The notes under the pieces: generated by a model
Seen by the model: the letters and a program-made list of their open reading frames with translations, nothing else
What the model was told of the DNA's origin: nothing
Databases searched by the model: none
Position numbers and translations under genes: made by a program
Shown here: piece by piece, positions 46,701-60,300 of the stretch
How the letters are laid out: every line of letters starts with the position of its first letter
Position numbering within the stretch: the stretch's first letter is position 1
DNA from: Marchantia polymorpha subsp. ruderalis
Taxonomy: Eukaryota; Streptophyta; Marchantiopsida; Marchantiales; Marchantiaceae
Direction: 5' to 3'
Length of the DNA stretch: 64,000 nt
Assembly (NCBI GenBank): GCA_037833965.1
Contig: AP031352.1
Coordinates: 7,606,501-7,670,500, forward strand

Positions 46701-49700
46701 AAATCGCCTTCACTCTCTCGCCAGAGGACCATTGCAAACACCGCATACTCCCGATAAACTTTAGCTGCCTGCCTCATATACGGTGCGGCACGCTCTCCTG
46801 AATATGAAAATGCGATCACTTTGACCTGATTCGTGTGTCAAGACTTGTCAAATCAGACTCAAATTTGTTGACGTGCCTCACGAGACGAAACATGGACCAA
46901 CTTGCACACAAGCTTAAGCTAGAGATACTCCGAAGACTGGGCAAAGATAATAACCTTATGGGGTCCAGGTTTCTGAATGATGTCAGCCATCTGGAAGAGA
47001 ACAAGACAACTGACCACAATATCAGCATAAGTAAATGAGTCCGACAAGTGCAATGTAATAATATACATCTCTATTAAGAGAATCAAAACAGAAGACCTGA
47101 GTCAAGTAATAACGGAATATACAGGAGAATATCTTAGCTTAGAGAGGTCAAGTTGATGTGACAGGCACTTTTTAATAGTTGTACTTAAATGCTTGAGTTC
47201 GAGTTACCAAAGTCTTGACACTGTAGTACATGATCCGAGGGAGCTTCAGTAGTCGCGTACCAACCCAGTCTGTAATTGCATCCGCTGTCTTTTCTCCATA
47301 ATATCTAGAAAAACAGACTTGGTCAATTGAGTTGCCAGTTTCACTTCTGTACAAATGTGATATGTGAGTCCCAGGAACTTATCTGACAAGTGAAACGGGA
47401 TTCATATTTTCTGTCTCTGCCCACATTTTCGAAAGTAAAAAGGACGTCGTAATATGCATGACTGCGTCTACACGACTGCCTCTTGAAACAGAAAAGGGGA
47501 TGATATAAGCCGCAGAGTAACCAAAGGTTTCAACCTGTTGAGACACTCCAACTTTTGGCATGATGGCATGACAGCAACAATTGCGGGCAGACCTGCAAAT
47601 CAGTTAACAATCAGTGAAATGTGAATAACGAATCCAAATTGCTAAAGCTTTGCGGAATAGTCTTGAATCATCAGATATAACCAAATGCAGACCGTACAAA
47701 TCAATTCCTCTTCTTACCGTTTCTAAAGAAAGGATACCCGTTGAGCCAGTTTCTTTCTGCAAGAATTAGTGCCAAGGGTAGTTCGCCAAGCTCCAGCCTT
47801 CCGACCCTTACCACACCCTCCAAAGATTCTTCTGTTACAATTAAGGATAATTCATTAAGATCATGGCAGAATGCTTTACCATCGACTTGCAAATTACGTC
47901 GTGAACAATACTACATACATTTAGAGCTGCATACTTAAGCGGAGTTCCTATTTCTGCGATCAAAACAACATTACTTGTAGTTATAATGACAACTTCTAGT
48001 TATAGTAGATATTGAAGAAACCATATATTTAGTACGATCAAACTGAAACATCCACATCCGGAAGCCTGAAGAATACCCTTCAATTATGGTAGCAGACTCT
48101 TCACGAAGAACTTGCATTGCAAAGATTCTAACGAGGGCTACAACTACATGTTTCAGAACCCGCTTTGCCAAAAATAGGTTTTGACTTCTAAAAGGCTTCA
48201 CTATGGTTCACAGATATCTACGTTAATTAACGAGCATAGCAACAGCGTGCGCAGATTGAAGTCACTTTCAGTTAACACAGAGGTCTTACCTATCTTATCC
48301 CATATTGACGCAAATCGCTTGGAATTAGGGTTGACGTCTGAATAGATCTGTGATTTGAATACACTTGATTAGTGCTGATATGTCATGTCTTCGAAGAAAA
48401 TGTACACGATGATGTGCTACTTTAGTTCTGGGAAATTGAATCATACTTGATACAGACCTGAGAAAAATAGAATAATAAGGAAATGTCACAGGAGACCTTG
48501 ATAGACTCTAGCCAACGAAATCTGCTAATTGCTAAAGTATACATCTGAGTAGTGTTTGATCAAAGTAGTACTTGTATTAACCACGGCTGTGAGCTCATCA
48601 TCACCAGGTCCCCAAAATTGGAATACGTCAAGCTTTCTGCCGTTGCTACTATCTTGTCTCCTGTGCCAAACGAGATGAATATTTGCATCTTTAATCAAAC
48701 AATCAAGAATCTGAGTATATTTGTGACTTCATTTATCTCCACATAGAAAGAAGTTGCTTTGCACGTGGAAGATCGATTGCAGCGTCACATATCTCACTGT
48801 TCACCACAAATCCATTAGAAGCTCATTTACCTGATATTCTGGACTCCCATAACGGAAACTGGATGTCATCCCGCTGAGCCTCTCCTTCATACTTCTGAAT
48901 TGCTTGTAGAACATCTTCCTGCATTGATAGATTTTCTCAGCGGAAGGCTAGAAACCTGAGCTAGTAGAGCTCAATACTTTAAAATGGAAATCAAAGCTAC
49001 CTTTGCAGAAGAGAACTATATCAAATAAAACGTTCATCAACCTCCAAGTCGTCAATATTGAAATAGTCGTAATCTCTACGAGTCAGATTGTTAGAGAGCA
49101 GTTGGTACGCATGTTCAATCTGCAAAAAAAGTCCACGGTTATTTGTCAATGACATGCGAAAACCGTTGAAGGCGTCAACAAGTTTCGTCCCATTAACGCA
49201 TTCAAAAGTGCATCGTTCAAAGTCTGAAACTTATAGTTAATCTCAGAGTCAGTCTCTTTCCATATTTAGCGGTTAACTAGTGCTTTGAAAAAGTAAAAGT
49301 TCCAAGCTGACTTTTATCAGAGTAACTACAAATTTTTCTTATGGCTTGAGTAGGTTTGGTAGGCATCAGCAACTTCCGGTTTTTGAATTCGGACCTCAGT
49401 TTTAAGTTTGAGCGATGAGCTTTCCATACATTGCTAGAACACATCATGTAGAAGTACATTTTTTGTAGATATGATTATTCTCAGTAACTGATCAAACCTT
49501 TGATTGCAGGATTACCGGACAATCTGCATGGAGTTAGCACTCTAGCTAAATATTGAGTTGGAGTGTTCTAGAGTTTATCTTAATGTTGCTGCTCATAGCC
49601 CAGGCGGAGTGGTATCAAGCTACAACAGTAAATAGTAGTAGCATCAGGCACTGCTGGTAATAAATATGGAGACATCCTAATCAACTGCTGCAAAAGATTT

Positions 49701-51278
49701 CAGAATCTCAAATTGACAAATCCAAGTAGGTGCATAGAGTGAATACGCACCCATCCATCGTGCTAACCTAAAAAATGAAACGATCACTATGGAATGGAAC
49801 AGTATTTCCTACCTGAATGATTCGCTTGATTTCACTTTGATTGTACAGCGTATCTGCTGGCCTGGAAAGACATTTTAAAATATGTAAAAGGATCTACATA
49901 AGAAAAAACGAAACTATAATAGTGACGCTTTCTTGTCTCGAATTTCTAACTTAGCAAATACGATTCCAGCTGCTGTGGAGTATGTCTGACAATTGACTGC
50001 AAATGTAGATGCAGTTTTTCAGTCAAGTAAGTCCTTTAGTATTACGATTTAAATGCTCGTCAAAGCAAATGGAAAGAACAGAAGAAGCGACCACAGGAAG
50101 TCCACTTACCAAGTGCTAAAATGTTGTTCGTAAGCTGTCAGTATGTCAGCTTCTGTTGCATTCATCTGCAAACCAAGCTCTACAGCAGGCGGTGAGAATA
50201 TCAGGTACGATTTGTCTTCTGTATGAATTCTTTGTCTTCTGTACGTATTAACTCTTTACTCGTTTCACAAATTCGACAAAGATTCCACACTTTTATCAAC
50301 TAACGCTTGATTGTTTAGAACGTCATTAGTTGATTTGTTCGCGCTAAGTGCAGGTCAGTTTAAAATTCAAGATGACGGTATGTGCTCAAGAACCCCATGA
50401 ACCAAATCCTGACGATATGCAAGACCACAACGCGTAAAACAGGAGGCTCCTGATATTCAGATGCTTGAGATACAATGTCTTAACTTTTCTATGTTATTCA
50501 CGGCAGTCCAAGTATGCGCAAGTTAGAGCTTTGAGAGAACAGAAGCTCATTCAGGTCCACCGAAAAAACATCAAGCGTGTATCACCTTCCTCCACTAAAA
50601 CATTCTGTTAAGTGAGAGAATTTTAGGCTGAGGTTAATGGAAGAATCCCTCTACAAGTGGAACTGAGGATCACGAAAAGCAGAACAGACTGTCAGCTTGC
50701 GCAATGTGACTCTTTTGGCTCGCAAAGAAACTCGTAAGATGATCTCTAATGAACAACTCGTAATATGAACACGACATTCCAAAATTGAATGTAAAGGTTG
50801 ATTATGTCACAATCTCCAGACAAGAATGATAAATCTTCTCCATACTGTAGCTTTCACCAGATTCACAATAAACGTAACATAGCATACGTCCTCGCAGCAC
50901 TACATTAATACTGAACCCGATCCGATGTCACTCTGAATTTTATAAACGTCGAGACCATCTTTCAAATTTCCGGCTAGCAAGCGCCTAGAGGATACGGAAT
51001 TCTAACAAAGACAGCCTGTTCACACTTTTTGGTACATTACTCAGCAATTCACTTCATTGCTAGATATAATGATCGAGCAAAACTGGAAACAGTTGACCGA
51101 GACGCTTCCAGTTGCGAATGTAATAAAATTTGAGAAAACCACCATAAGTTCCAATTTGATCTGTGATCGGGAAGGGGTGTACAGGACACCAGAACTTACG
51201 ATCATAAGGAGATCCAACAGCAAAGTCAGTCAGCACAGCCAGTGCTAAGACTCCCACCCACATTACTGACTGTTGCAT
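43737..51278 (-). CDS. ER-type J-like/thioredoxin-fold membrane protein (DNAJC16-like)
   Basis: A model of 20 exons, all GT-AG and in phase, encodes 698 residues. Exons: 51,200-51,278; 50,110-50,179; 49,813-49,861; 49,042-49,119; 48,831-48,918; 48,572-48,660; 48,290-48,347; 47,718-47,831; 47,535-47,592; 47,208-47,304; 46,955-46,990; 46,689-46,825; 46,354-46,424; 45,989-46,042; 45,444-45,586; 45,157-45,282; 44,513-44,761; 44,345-44,404; 44,036-44,251; 43,737-43,961. A signal peptide (1-22) leads into a J-like domain (PYDQLGLQMNATEADILTAY...AYQLLSNN) in which STWPAD replaces the HPD loop. Thioredoxin-like folds follow (about 125-260 and 262-360: LPAIVAV, VETAPALVFIKDP with the cis-Pro, no CXXC), then a third weaker one, a span at about 602-619 (FIPLLLFIALFYTTTWVL) and a cytosolic tail. 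The architecture resembles animal DNAJC16. A role in secretory-pathway folding is inferred. Losing HPD predicts it cannot stimulate Hsp70 ATPase. Confidence 0.85.
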
Positions 51279-51900
51279 TGTTGAGGCTGAGATCACGTCT
51301 GGGCAATTGCCTCGGACTAAAAGCAACACCACCCCTTCAAGTAGTGTTCGTAGAAACGATCGCCTTTACCTCAACTCCACAACCCATATAATGAACCTCC
51401 GGATGCCTCACCAGCAAACTGGGTTCCTCAATATTTGGAGATGCATGATCTGCCGGCCTGAATCAGAAACGACAGAGGATTTCGTTCCTCACTTAAGAAT
51501 TGGTTTTCTCACATCAACGCCGAATAAAACGCGGCACGTCAGCAGCCAAAAACGAATCATTCGGGATGATTCAGCTGTCCTTGAATCTGTAAAGATTCAT
51601 GGACGACCTGTGCCCTTCACCATCACGCTCCAAAGATGCGAGGAACATTCTACTTGCACATGGTACATACTGTACTGTACATCCATTTGGTCTCTCTGGA
51701 CGACTCACTTCTCGGAGACAACGCTACAAACGCCAGCCACTTTGTCAACAAAGCCGAAACATTAAAACGCTGAAGGTTTAAAATCATCTGATAATATGAT
51801 TTTCCCACATAATCAGATGCTGCGGATTCAAGCCCTCTTCCCATCATTCATGTCACTAGGCTGAAATAATTATCCAGGCACCATTCAAAGCTTGACATTT
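51279..51900 (-). promoter_or_regulatory. 5' flank of the J/thioredoxin-like gene
   Basis: Moderate GC, no domain-bearing frame. Likely 5' UTR and promoter of the minus-strand gene. The 152-codon ORF at 51,307-51,765 on the opposite strand shows no recognisable protein. Confidence 0.4.
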
Positions 51901-52115
51901 ACTGAGAATTTTAATAATGTGTGTGATCATTACATTTATACTTATTCTTCCAACGTAATAGAGAAGCTAGTGATCCCGCTTACTTAACCGGCACGTAAAT
52001 ATTTGATTCACCTCAATGAATCTACATCTCCCTAACACAGAGCAAATAATTATTTGTGTCGTAGAGATCTTATACTAGCATTTTCGTATAGCGTTCGCTA
52101 AATGATTCATTAACT

Positions 52116-52146
<31 letters not shown>

Positions 52147-53815
52147 CACTATCCACAGTAGATTAAATTAAAATTTAATATATTTTTAATGATCAATTTC
52201 TTGATTCATGTCTTAAAATCCGTAAACTCTTTTGCTGACATAATTACATAACACAAAAATCTAGAAGAAACTTAAACCGATATATTTTTGTAAATTAGCT
52301 CAACCAAAACTATATATAATATTTGTACACTCTACTTTACGATGAACTGCACTTTAAGCATTTTGATAAAAGCATCTGTAGAAAATACAATGAGTTATTA
52401 TACTAAACAGTTGTTATCGAAAAACATGATATCTTTTATTGATGTTCTTTACTCCAATGATCTTTCATCCTCTAAATGAAATTAGATGTAAATCACTCTC
52501 ACTATCCAAATGAAATTCACAATTTCATGCATTAATCTTTTCCACATGACAAGATTTTTAATCAAATTGCCTTATACTTTGCTTGTGCTATTGCTATATA
52601 GTTAGTCTTTTTCATGAAAATATTTATGCAGTTTTGCAGTATAAAATTTTAACTAATGGTTTTGTCTTCAAGTGTAAACACAAATCAACTTATTCAATTT
52701 TTTCTATCCAAATATTGTTCATTATCAACATTTACATTGCTAGTCAGGGAATTGGATGAGCAACAAAATCGAAAACTATCATACCCTTAAAATATTTGGA
52801 AATTCATGTCACAGCTTTTCAACGTAAATGTACTAAAGTTGATTGTCTTATTTCTGCCTAGAGCAACAAAATTATTAAATCCAATGCAGATGATAAAATT
52901 AGGAGACTTTAGTATGAACAGAGCTTTGGCTTTATTTGAATATTATCTAAGCTGCAAATATGTTTCATCCACAAATATTATTCAAATTAAATGGCCGCTA
53001 ATTCATTATTTATCTTTAAATATATTAACTAGATTCAAGTACATTTTATATTTTTTTGATCTCATGAAAACACTCGTTTTTATTATTTTTGGATATCAAT
53101 ATTTTTTTTTAATTTTGATTTACAAAGAACATAAAACTTCCTATGGAAATAAATTCATCAAAATTATATTACAATAATTAAATTTCTATTCATTTGAATT
53201 TAACTGAAAAAACTTAATATTGTGCTTTACAAGCATATTATTGCTAAATGTGATATTAAGAAACTACAAATAATAATTTATCTAACAATTCAAATATAGA
53301 TTTTGGTGTTACTTGAAAAAAATCTGTTTGATTGATAAGAAAAATGTGAATTCTAATTTAAATCATTTATAACTAAAAATAAAGCTTTTGGTTAATGTAT
53401 TTACAACACTTACTTCTTCAAATTTTAATATAACAATAGAGCACATTGTTTATAGAATATATCCGACTTAGATTATTTATTTTATTTCAAGAGAATATGC
53501 ACAACCATTGAAAAATGCATCACTAATCAGTTATATTTTAATTTTAAAAACATCATGTTAATTCCATTATAAAAAAAATTATCTATAAATTTAAAATGTT
53601 CACATATCTTGTTAAAAACTCATGTGATAAACTTGATTGGCTCAACATACAATTTGTGTTTTCTAATGATATTTTATTTATTTACTCAAAAATATCATTA
53701 TACTCAAAATTATATATTGTATCATTATAGCTTATTATGTTTTTTTAAATAAATATGCAATTTGTATCAAAAGCCATTTGTTGATAGCAAAAGTACATTT
53801 TTTTGCTAGTTTGAG
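51901..53815. other. AT-rich decayed repeat block
   Basis: No live gene. A TA microsatellite lies at 52,121-52,147. The stretch 52,340-53,160 looks like heavily decayed retroelement sequence, but no domain can be assigned with confidence. Confidence 0.35.
52121..52147. repeat. TA dinucleotide microsatellite
   Basis: About 13 TA units within AT-rich DNA. Confidence 0.9.
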
Positions 53816-53879
53816 TTTCAACTTGGACGTGTAACTTCATGAAAAATGGATAAACTTTGTAGTTTAATGTCAAAAATAA

Positions 53880-55200
53880 ATTCATAGATAACTTGAATAA
53901 TTATGAATAAAAAACACAAATGCACTTCTGGAAGAGGCCATTGGAATTTTAAAATAATGAGCACTAATTTTGTGACGATGATTATCAAACCAGCTTGTGG
54001 CACTGAAGATGACATGCCATCGAATTGCAGATGTATTAGGACAAGTTGATTTCATCTTGTCAATAAACTTCTGTTGTAAAAGCGGTGCGAGATCATATAT
54101 ACTAGTGTTGTATACCATGCACCTCCATTGAGCTTCAAGTATAACTTCTGTAGAATAATGTACAATTGATGGAAAATATACCACACACACATGAAACCTT
54201 TTATTGAACATTGTTGAAGATAGATGATAACACCAACAACAACATGACAAGTCATGTTTTGAGCTCCGTATGACGATACACCAATTAATTAATTTCTACA
54301 GTTGAAAGAGAGTACATCAAATAATTTGTATAAAATTTTAAACTGTGACAAATCTGTATGATAATTGTAAAACGTTATTTATATAAGATTCAAATTATAA
54401 AGTTAGCGTCGCCAAACAAAACGAGCACGAATATCTATGTATGAAGTATCCATGCAAGTTGAAACATCCAACGCAATTGAGAACGTTCATACCATGCATA
54501 TGATATTAGAAATGATCTGGAAATTCGCATCGCATTAGACGTGTACAAATGTAGCAAATTTTCAAATCATTCATTCAGCCAAGTTTTGAGATCATGGCAA
54601 CTTACTTTGTTCCCTTAAGCGTCAATGCAATCTGCTTAAGACTAATACCAATGCCAATGTATTTATTTGCAAGCTGGTATGTCTCAACTTGCATGGGATT
54701 TTGATAGTCACAAAATAGTTATTTGTGTGAGTATCTAGCACGCATTGCGTTCTCAAAGGTTTGGACTTCAAAATTTTCAGTATTCCATAACATTTTTTTG
54801 ATGATGAACTCAACTATGCTTTTGTCAATGGTGTAGGTTACATGGTCAGTATCTCTATCCAAATGTCATAGAAGTGTGTTCACGCAGGATACCTAAACGG
54901 CAAAGTAAATCAACATATTTTCTTTAAAGAGGTCATGATACTCCTCCCAATGTATTGGGTGCTCGCTTTTGAAATAAATGCGATAATTTTTGAGACACTG
55001 GACCAAATATCCTCTTTATGATTGCTACTGGACGTTTCACATCAATTTTATTGTCACGATCAAATGTTGTACAAAATCTGCATGCAACGGCAATGACCAG
55101 ACTTGTGATGACATTTGTTTTTGAATGTAAAAGCTATATTCTTGTTGATGAGACAAATTGAAAGATGTCATGAGAGTTGAAATAGCTGGTTTTGCTTTTC
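53880..55200 (-). pseudogene. Decayed hAT-like transposase
   Basis: Minus-strand frames carry pieces in the order expected of a large hAT-like transposase: GPVSQKLSHLFQKRAPNT (about 54,950-55,010), NFEVQTFENAMRARYSHK (about 54,720-54,780), VETYQLANKYIGIGISLKQI (about 54,620-54,690), then DKMKSTCPNTSAIRWHVIFS with following WFDNHRHKISAHY (about 53,940-54,080). The pattern LM/DKMK-TCP---A-RW resembles the C-terminal part of hAT transposases known from moss and oomycete genomes. Multiple stops and frameshifts make it a relic. The identification is by motif memory only. Confidence 0.45.
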
Positions 55201-55259
55201 CAACCATTTGTTGTTGTGAAACTATTAAATAAACAATTTTGAGATTAATGATTCACTGG

Positions 55260-57300
55260 ATTTGATATATTAATCATCTATTTTTTAATGACTAATGTAC
55301 ATAACCTGGGCATGACAGATTACAGAAGGAGCACTATTATAATGATCGGAGTGAGAGTATACACATATGACTTGGAGTACAGGCCCCTTGTCACGGAATA
55401 ATAGTGTTCGCCTTGTGGTGTTTCGAGAGTGGTAATCCCAATCAATGTGATGTCAATGATAAAATCTCGTCAATGATAAAATTTCGTCATAAAGAAAGAT
55501 TGGATTTCATACAATGTGACGATTTAACGAGTTGATCCTTCGAGCGTTTAATTTGAAATTCGTGCTACGTATGGAAAGAGTGTCACTTGCATGAATTAAG
55601 GCATCACATGGTCAGTGTTTTGTCAGGTAAATTAGATACGGCGTGGAAGCTAAGGTTTACTAGACTAGGCTTGTAAGTGTTTTATGCATCATTAGATTTG
55701 AAAGTAAGGTTTGCTTGAACCTTGTAGCTCCATACACCTTCACCCAACCGAAGCTTCTACTGTCAGGTTTAAGAGTTGCTGTCCAACCGTACAAAGTTAT
55801 CTTACAACCTATAATATTCAAGTCTAGTTCTGGCTGTAGCCAGCAGAAAGCTCGGTATCAGAAGTAATGATAATATACTACAGTACTCTAGAAAGTCGAG
55901 AATCACTGGATTTTGGGATGGCGAGAGCATAGAGGGTGACTAAATATTAGCTTCCAGAAGGGAGTCTGTAAGGACAAACCAAATGTGATCCTGCTGAATT
56001 GATGCGGCGTCTTCGAATCTCAACATTTGGAGCCTCTCTTCCCTCAAGTAGGTTTTACTGTCTATAGAAAGTAATACCGTATGCCTTCCCTTTGGAATGC
56101 AAAAAGTAACAAGGAGATCTGGAATCTTTTGTTCGTGTGGATGATGCTTTCCTCCGCACCGTTGTTCGAAAACGGGCCCTAGAAATACGGGTTCACCAAA
56201 GAGACAGTCATATCAGAAGTGTAATACGATTTAAACCCATTGTATCACAATTCATTCAGGTGGTGCTAATGAATTGAATTGATTCATGAAATTTGCTTGA
56301 AGTATAACTATTTGCAGAGATTTAGTCCCTTGGACTCATATCTAATTCATTGAGGTCCCTAAAACCTCCCGTTGTACCTCAATATTTCTTGCCCCAAGGC
56401 ATGGAAATGAACTAGATGAGATTTCTGCCGTAAAGTTCTTACGAACCCATCATAAATAAGTACCACATATGTCGAGGTTTTATACCAAGGGGTACATGTC
56501 GTCAGGATACGATGGATCGTATACAGACAAAGCGTGAGAAGGGAGAGTGTTTATGACCCCTAATAAATTGTTGCCATTTATTAAGTTTCAGAACGCCATG
56601 AATCCAGTTCGCCAGTTTTGTTTGTGACACACGTAAAATGTCCTTGACATGCTAGTGATTGTCAGTTTTGATCAGCCATGCTGTCAACTGATTATTTTGT
56701 CTGGGTTCATTGGGGCCTAACAACTCATTTCAGAAGCTGATGATGGATAGATATGACAGAGCATCTTTGATTCTCTGCATGGATCATATCATGCTAGAGC
56801 GCAATCCCTTCTGCTGATCCTTTTATGTATCGGCCAGATCAAAGTTTCCTTGCTTCAATCCTGTTCATAATGTGTAACACGAGCGTCCTCCCCGAGAGAT
56901 GGATTGAGAATCAATGCCTCGGCCGAAGGCTACACTTGTCTGTACCAATTGTTTCTTTTCAAAGTAATGATAATTTAGACTTATAGGAAGGGAGTGACAG
57001 ATTCTCCAAGCAGACTTCTAACACTTGGGAAGAAAGGTCGTTCAATACACATTCCACTAAGACCAATTGTAATTGACGATTGAGAATATTAAGAAATGGA
57101 AGGTAAACTCTAAGTTACCTTCTGGTGCGCAAAGCGCAGTCGCTCTTCCTAGCCTAATTCTGAATACACGACGTATCTTCTTCTTTGAAAAAAGACTTGA
57201 CTATAAGATACCGAGCTGCTAATACTTCACAATTTTTATTTTTTTATTTTTATTTTTTTTGTGCTTCGGAAAGAAACCAGGAGTTTCATATCTGAACAAG
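55260..57300. other. Mid-GC intergenic block without a clear gene
   Basis: Less AT-rich than its flanks, with no long frame, splice-compatible exon set or RNA gene recognised. It may be an old inserted element whose coding capacity is lost. Confidence 0.35.
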
Positions 57301-60300
57301 CGGGCATACCGCTATAGTAAATGATGTCGCCTTTTATTTTTGTTGACCTCAAATTTATGCAATAGACATTGTCTAAACTTACATCTATGGGCGAAAATTG
57401 ATACAGAGGAAGTGAGATAGAAGAGTAGTGCTATTATAAAAGACAACATATGGTAGTCAGTAATCAAACAGCCTGACATGTAAGAACATAGCCTGTATTT
57501 AGATGTCATTTGATCGTAATTTGAAAGATTCGAAAATAATAAATTTGTACTCTAATCAACTCGGCTAAAATCTGATTGCATATTAAATTGTTTGCATTTG
57601 TCTAAGAAATATACTAACATTAATAACTGATTTTTGTACGCTACTGATTGCTTACTCAGTTCATCATGGTTTATGTATGCGGGCATTCCATTATCTCCAT
57701 AATACTTTCCCATTACACAACATTAATATGGTCCAATATATTGCGTAGGAGCCACACCGATGATCTGATAACTTCTATAACTTGCCTCAACAATCCAAAA
57801 GAGGATTTTCTCAAAGGTGTAGGACATTTGAAAGTTTAAGCCATAATTACGAATTTTAGAAAAACAGAAGTAAATTGAGTTTAGATAATATTTGTTAAGT
57901 ACAGCCAGTATAAAAGATAGATGTAAAAATCTATCAACTTATTGATATTATGATCTTATTTTTCTCATGAGTAATCAATAGGTCTAAAATGTAAAATAAT
58001 CCTTTCAAATATTGTTGCACATATCTTTTTCTTGTAAAGACTCATCAATTTTTATATGTATACTTTGAGCTCTCTAAGCAGTTTCACATCACTAGCTCCA
58101 CCATTGAGAATGTACCTCATGCCGGTCATTATTTTTCATTGTAACTTTGGATTTGGTTTAACATAGCAATCAAATGTCGAATATGAATGACAGGGGTTAA
58201 TTTCTGTATCTAAATGGATAAAATAAGAAAAATTAAACGTACTTAATGATGCAGAAAAGTCAAATAATTGTTTGTTAAAAATAAAATTTCAATTACATAC
58301 TTGTAAACCTAACTTACAAGTGATGATACTTGTGTGTATTTTACACATTTGTGTTAATATTATAACACTTGTGTTCAGAATGACAATGAGATTTTTTATT
58401 AGAATTTTATTTATTATTTTTTATTTGAGTTTAATAAATATGAACTGGAAAGATCTTATCATGTGAAATTCTAGTAATCACTTTCAAATCATTTCACACA
58501 TTCAGTAAAAAGATAAATGGTTGGAATATTATGAACATGTTTATAAACACTATATTGAAAGTCCTTCACAATATTTACGCGGTCGCGACAGATCCAAATT
58601 AATCACAGAATATGCGGGGGAAGAGATACATCCGTGAATAATCCATTTTGAGGCTACATCCACGTAATATACAAAGTGTTAAAAAAACCCCTAACTTGTG
58701 TCATTGAAGATTTATCCTAACCCTTTTTTATAAAGATGAAAACGAGTTTGATTAATTAGAGTTGATAACAACGTTACTTAACTCATAATAAATTCTTTCT
58801 TGACTCATGTCTTGGACGATGACCTAATTAAGCTATATGATTTTTATGCAAAAACATCTAGATGGAAACCTATCTTGCAATTGCTCTGTGAAGTACATTT
58901 GACTAGATTTAATCCGTAGTCAAGATATGACTAAGAAATCATGTGTAGAGGTTACATAATTGCTAGCGTATTCTGCTTCTACTCATATGCAAAACCTGTA
59001 ATATAACACAATATCTTGAAAAAAAATCCATAAGAATCATTTTAGTAAATGCTTCAGCAAGATTGAGTTTACTATTAATCTTGGTTAGCTCAATCATTTC
59101 AACACAACTTGGTAAAAAAACGGTACATGATGTTTATATCCTTAACTATATTATTCATCATCTAAGCCTTAGCAATATGTAAAACATTATGACCATTGTG
59201 ATCTTAAAACAAGTTAGAGAAAATTTTCATGTATATTTTTAGATTTGGTTTATATAAACTATTACTTTTCATAACAAAAGAAATGTTACAACAAGTGTAA
59301 ATCATCAAATATATAAAATTTTTGTAACTCTAATGTAAAACATCTTAGACATTAAGCTTTTCTCTACATTATATAATTAGAAAAAAACCGATGAAAACTT
59401 GTAGTGAGGAGTTAAAGTAGTATTCAAAGTCTTATAATTTTTTTTTGTATAAAAGTTGCAAATAACTTTCTAGCACCTTAATCTTGTGATAATCATAGCT
59501 TTTTATCTTTAAACTTTTTTGAGATCTCCATTTCCAAATCCTTATGCTGCACTAAAGTCCATGATCATTAACTTAAAACTCAAAAGGACTTTTAATTTAA
59601 TAACATCAAAGTTGTGTATAGTTGTAACAAATATGTAATTTATATTGAATTATTGATTCATAAAACCAAAAATCTAATAGTAAAAATTTTCATGTATACA
59701 CAAGAATCAAACACATTCCTCCAGGAAATTTCATGAAATCATCCAACTGCTAGTTCAATTGTTTAAGAACTTGCTTTGATTCATATAAAAATTTGCAAAT
59801 TGCAAACCTCATGTTTTTGGTTTTTTACCATAAAATTATCTTGTTTAAATTATTATAAAACAAATTTGTGATATCAGTGACTTAATTTAGAATCAGATTA
59901 TACAAAGTCACAAGTACACATACCAGGTGAATATTAACCTATTTAGCAACTAGAAAATAGATCCCATTGTGATCTACAGTTTTGTTTGTGTGTGATTTTT
60001 TTGCCATCAGTTTGACATTATAGATTTTTTGAATTTTTTTAATCAAGATCATGGTAAAATTTTCAATTCAAGTATTGATTCTTTGAAACTTCATGAAACT
60101 TTTAAGATTTATCGTTAATCAATAATTACATATATCTGCACATTGTTACATAATACTCAACTTTTTTTCAACTAACATTTAACTTCATCATATGGAAAAA
60201 GTTCATTTTTTCCTGAAATTAAAGTCATTTCATCATCATCATTAATGTACATATTGTCAACTTTCAGTTAAATATTGTATAGGAGAACATATAGAGCATT

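Noticed and set aside
47379..47561. 60-codon minus-strand ORF starting MPKVGVSQQ
   Set aside because: It is an overlapping frame running from exon 47,535-47,592 into the following intron; the real frame uses the donor after CTCAACAG.
49947..50010. Possible exon in the J-like domain (reading SIVRHTPQQLESYL)
   Set aside because: No splice combination keeps it in phase, whereas skipping it joins the neighbouring exons cleanly.
52806..53177. 123-codon plus-strand ORF
   Set aside because: Composition is that of AT-rich random sequence with no domain; likely chance.
56740..56830. Possible miR156-like precursor (TGACAGAGCATC near 56,755)
   Set aside because: Does not match the mature miRNA beyond a few bases and no opposing arm pairs with it.
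58900..59170. Copia RNase H relic on the minus strand
   Set aside because: The EAEY-like and ADxFTK-like words occur in the wrong order for a single element, so a specific call is not supported.
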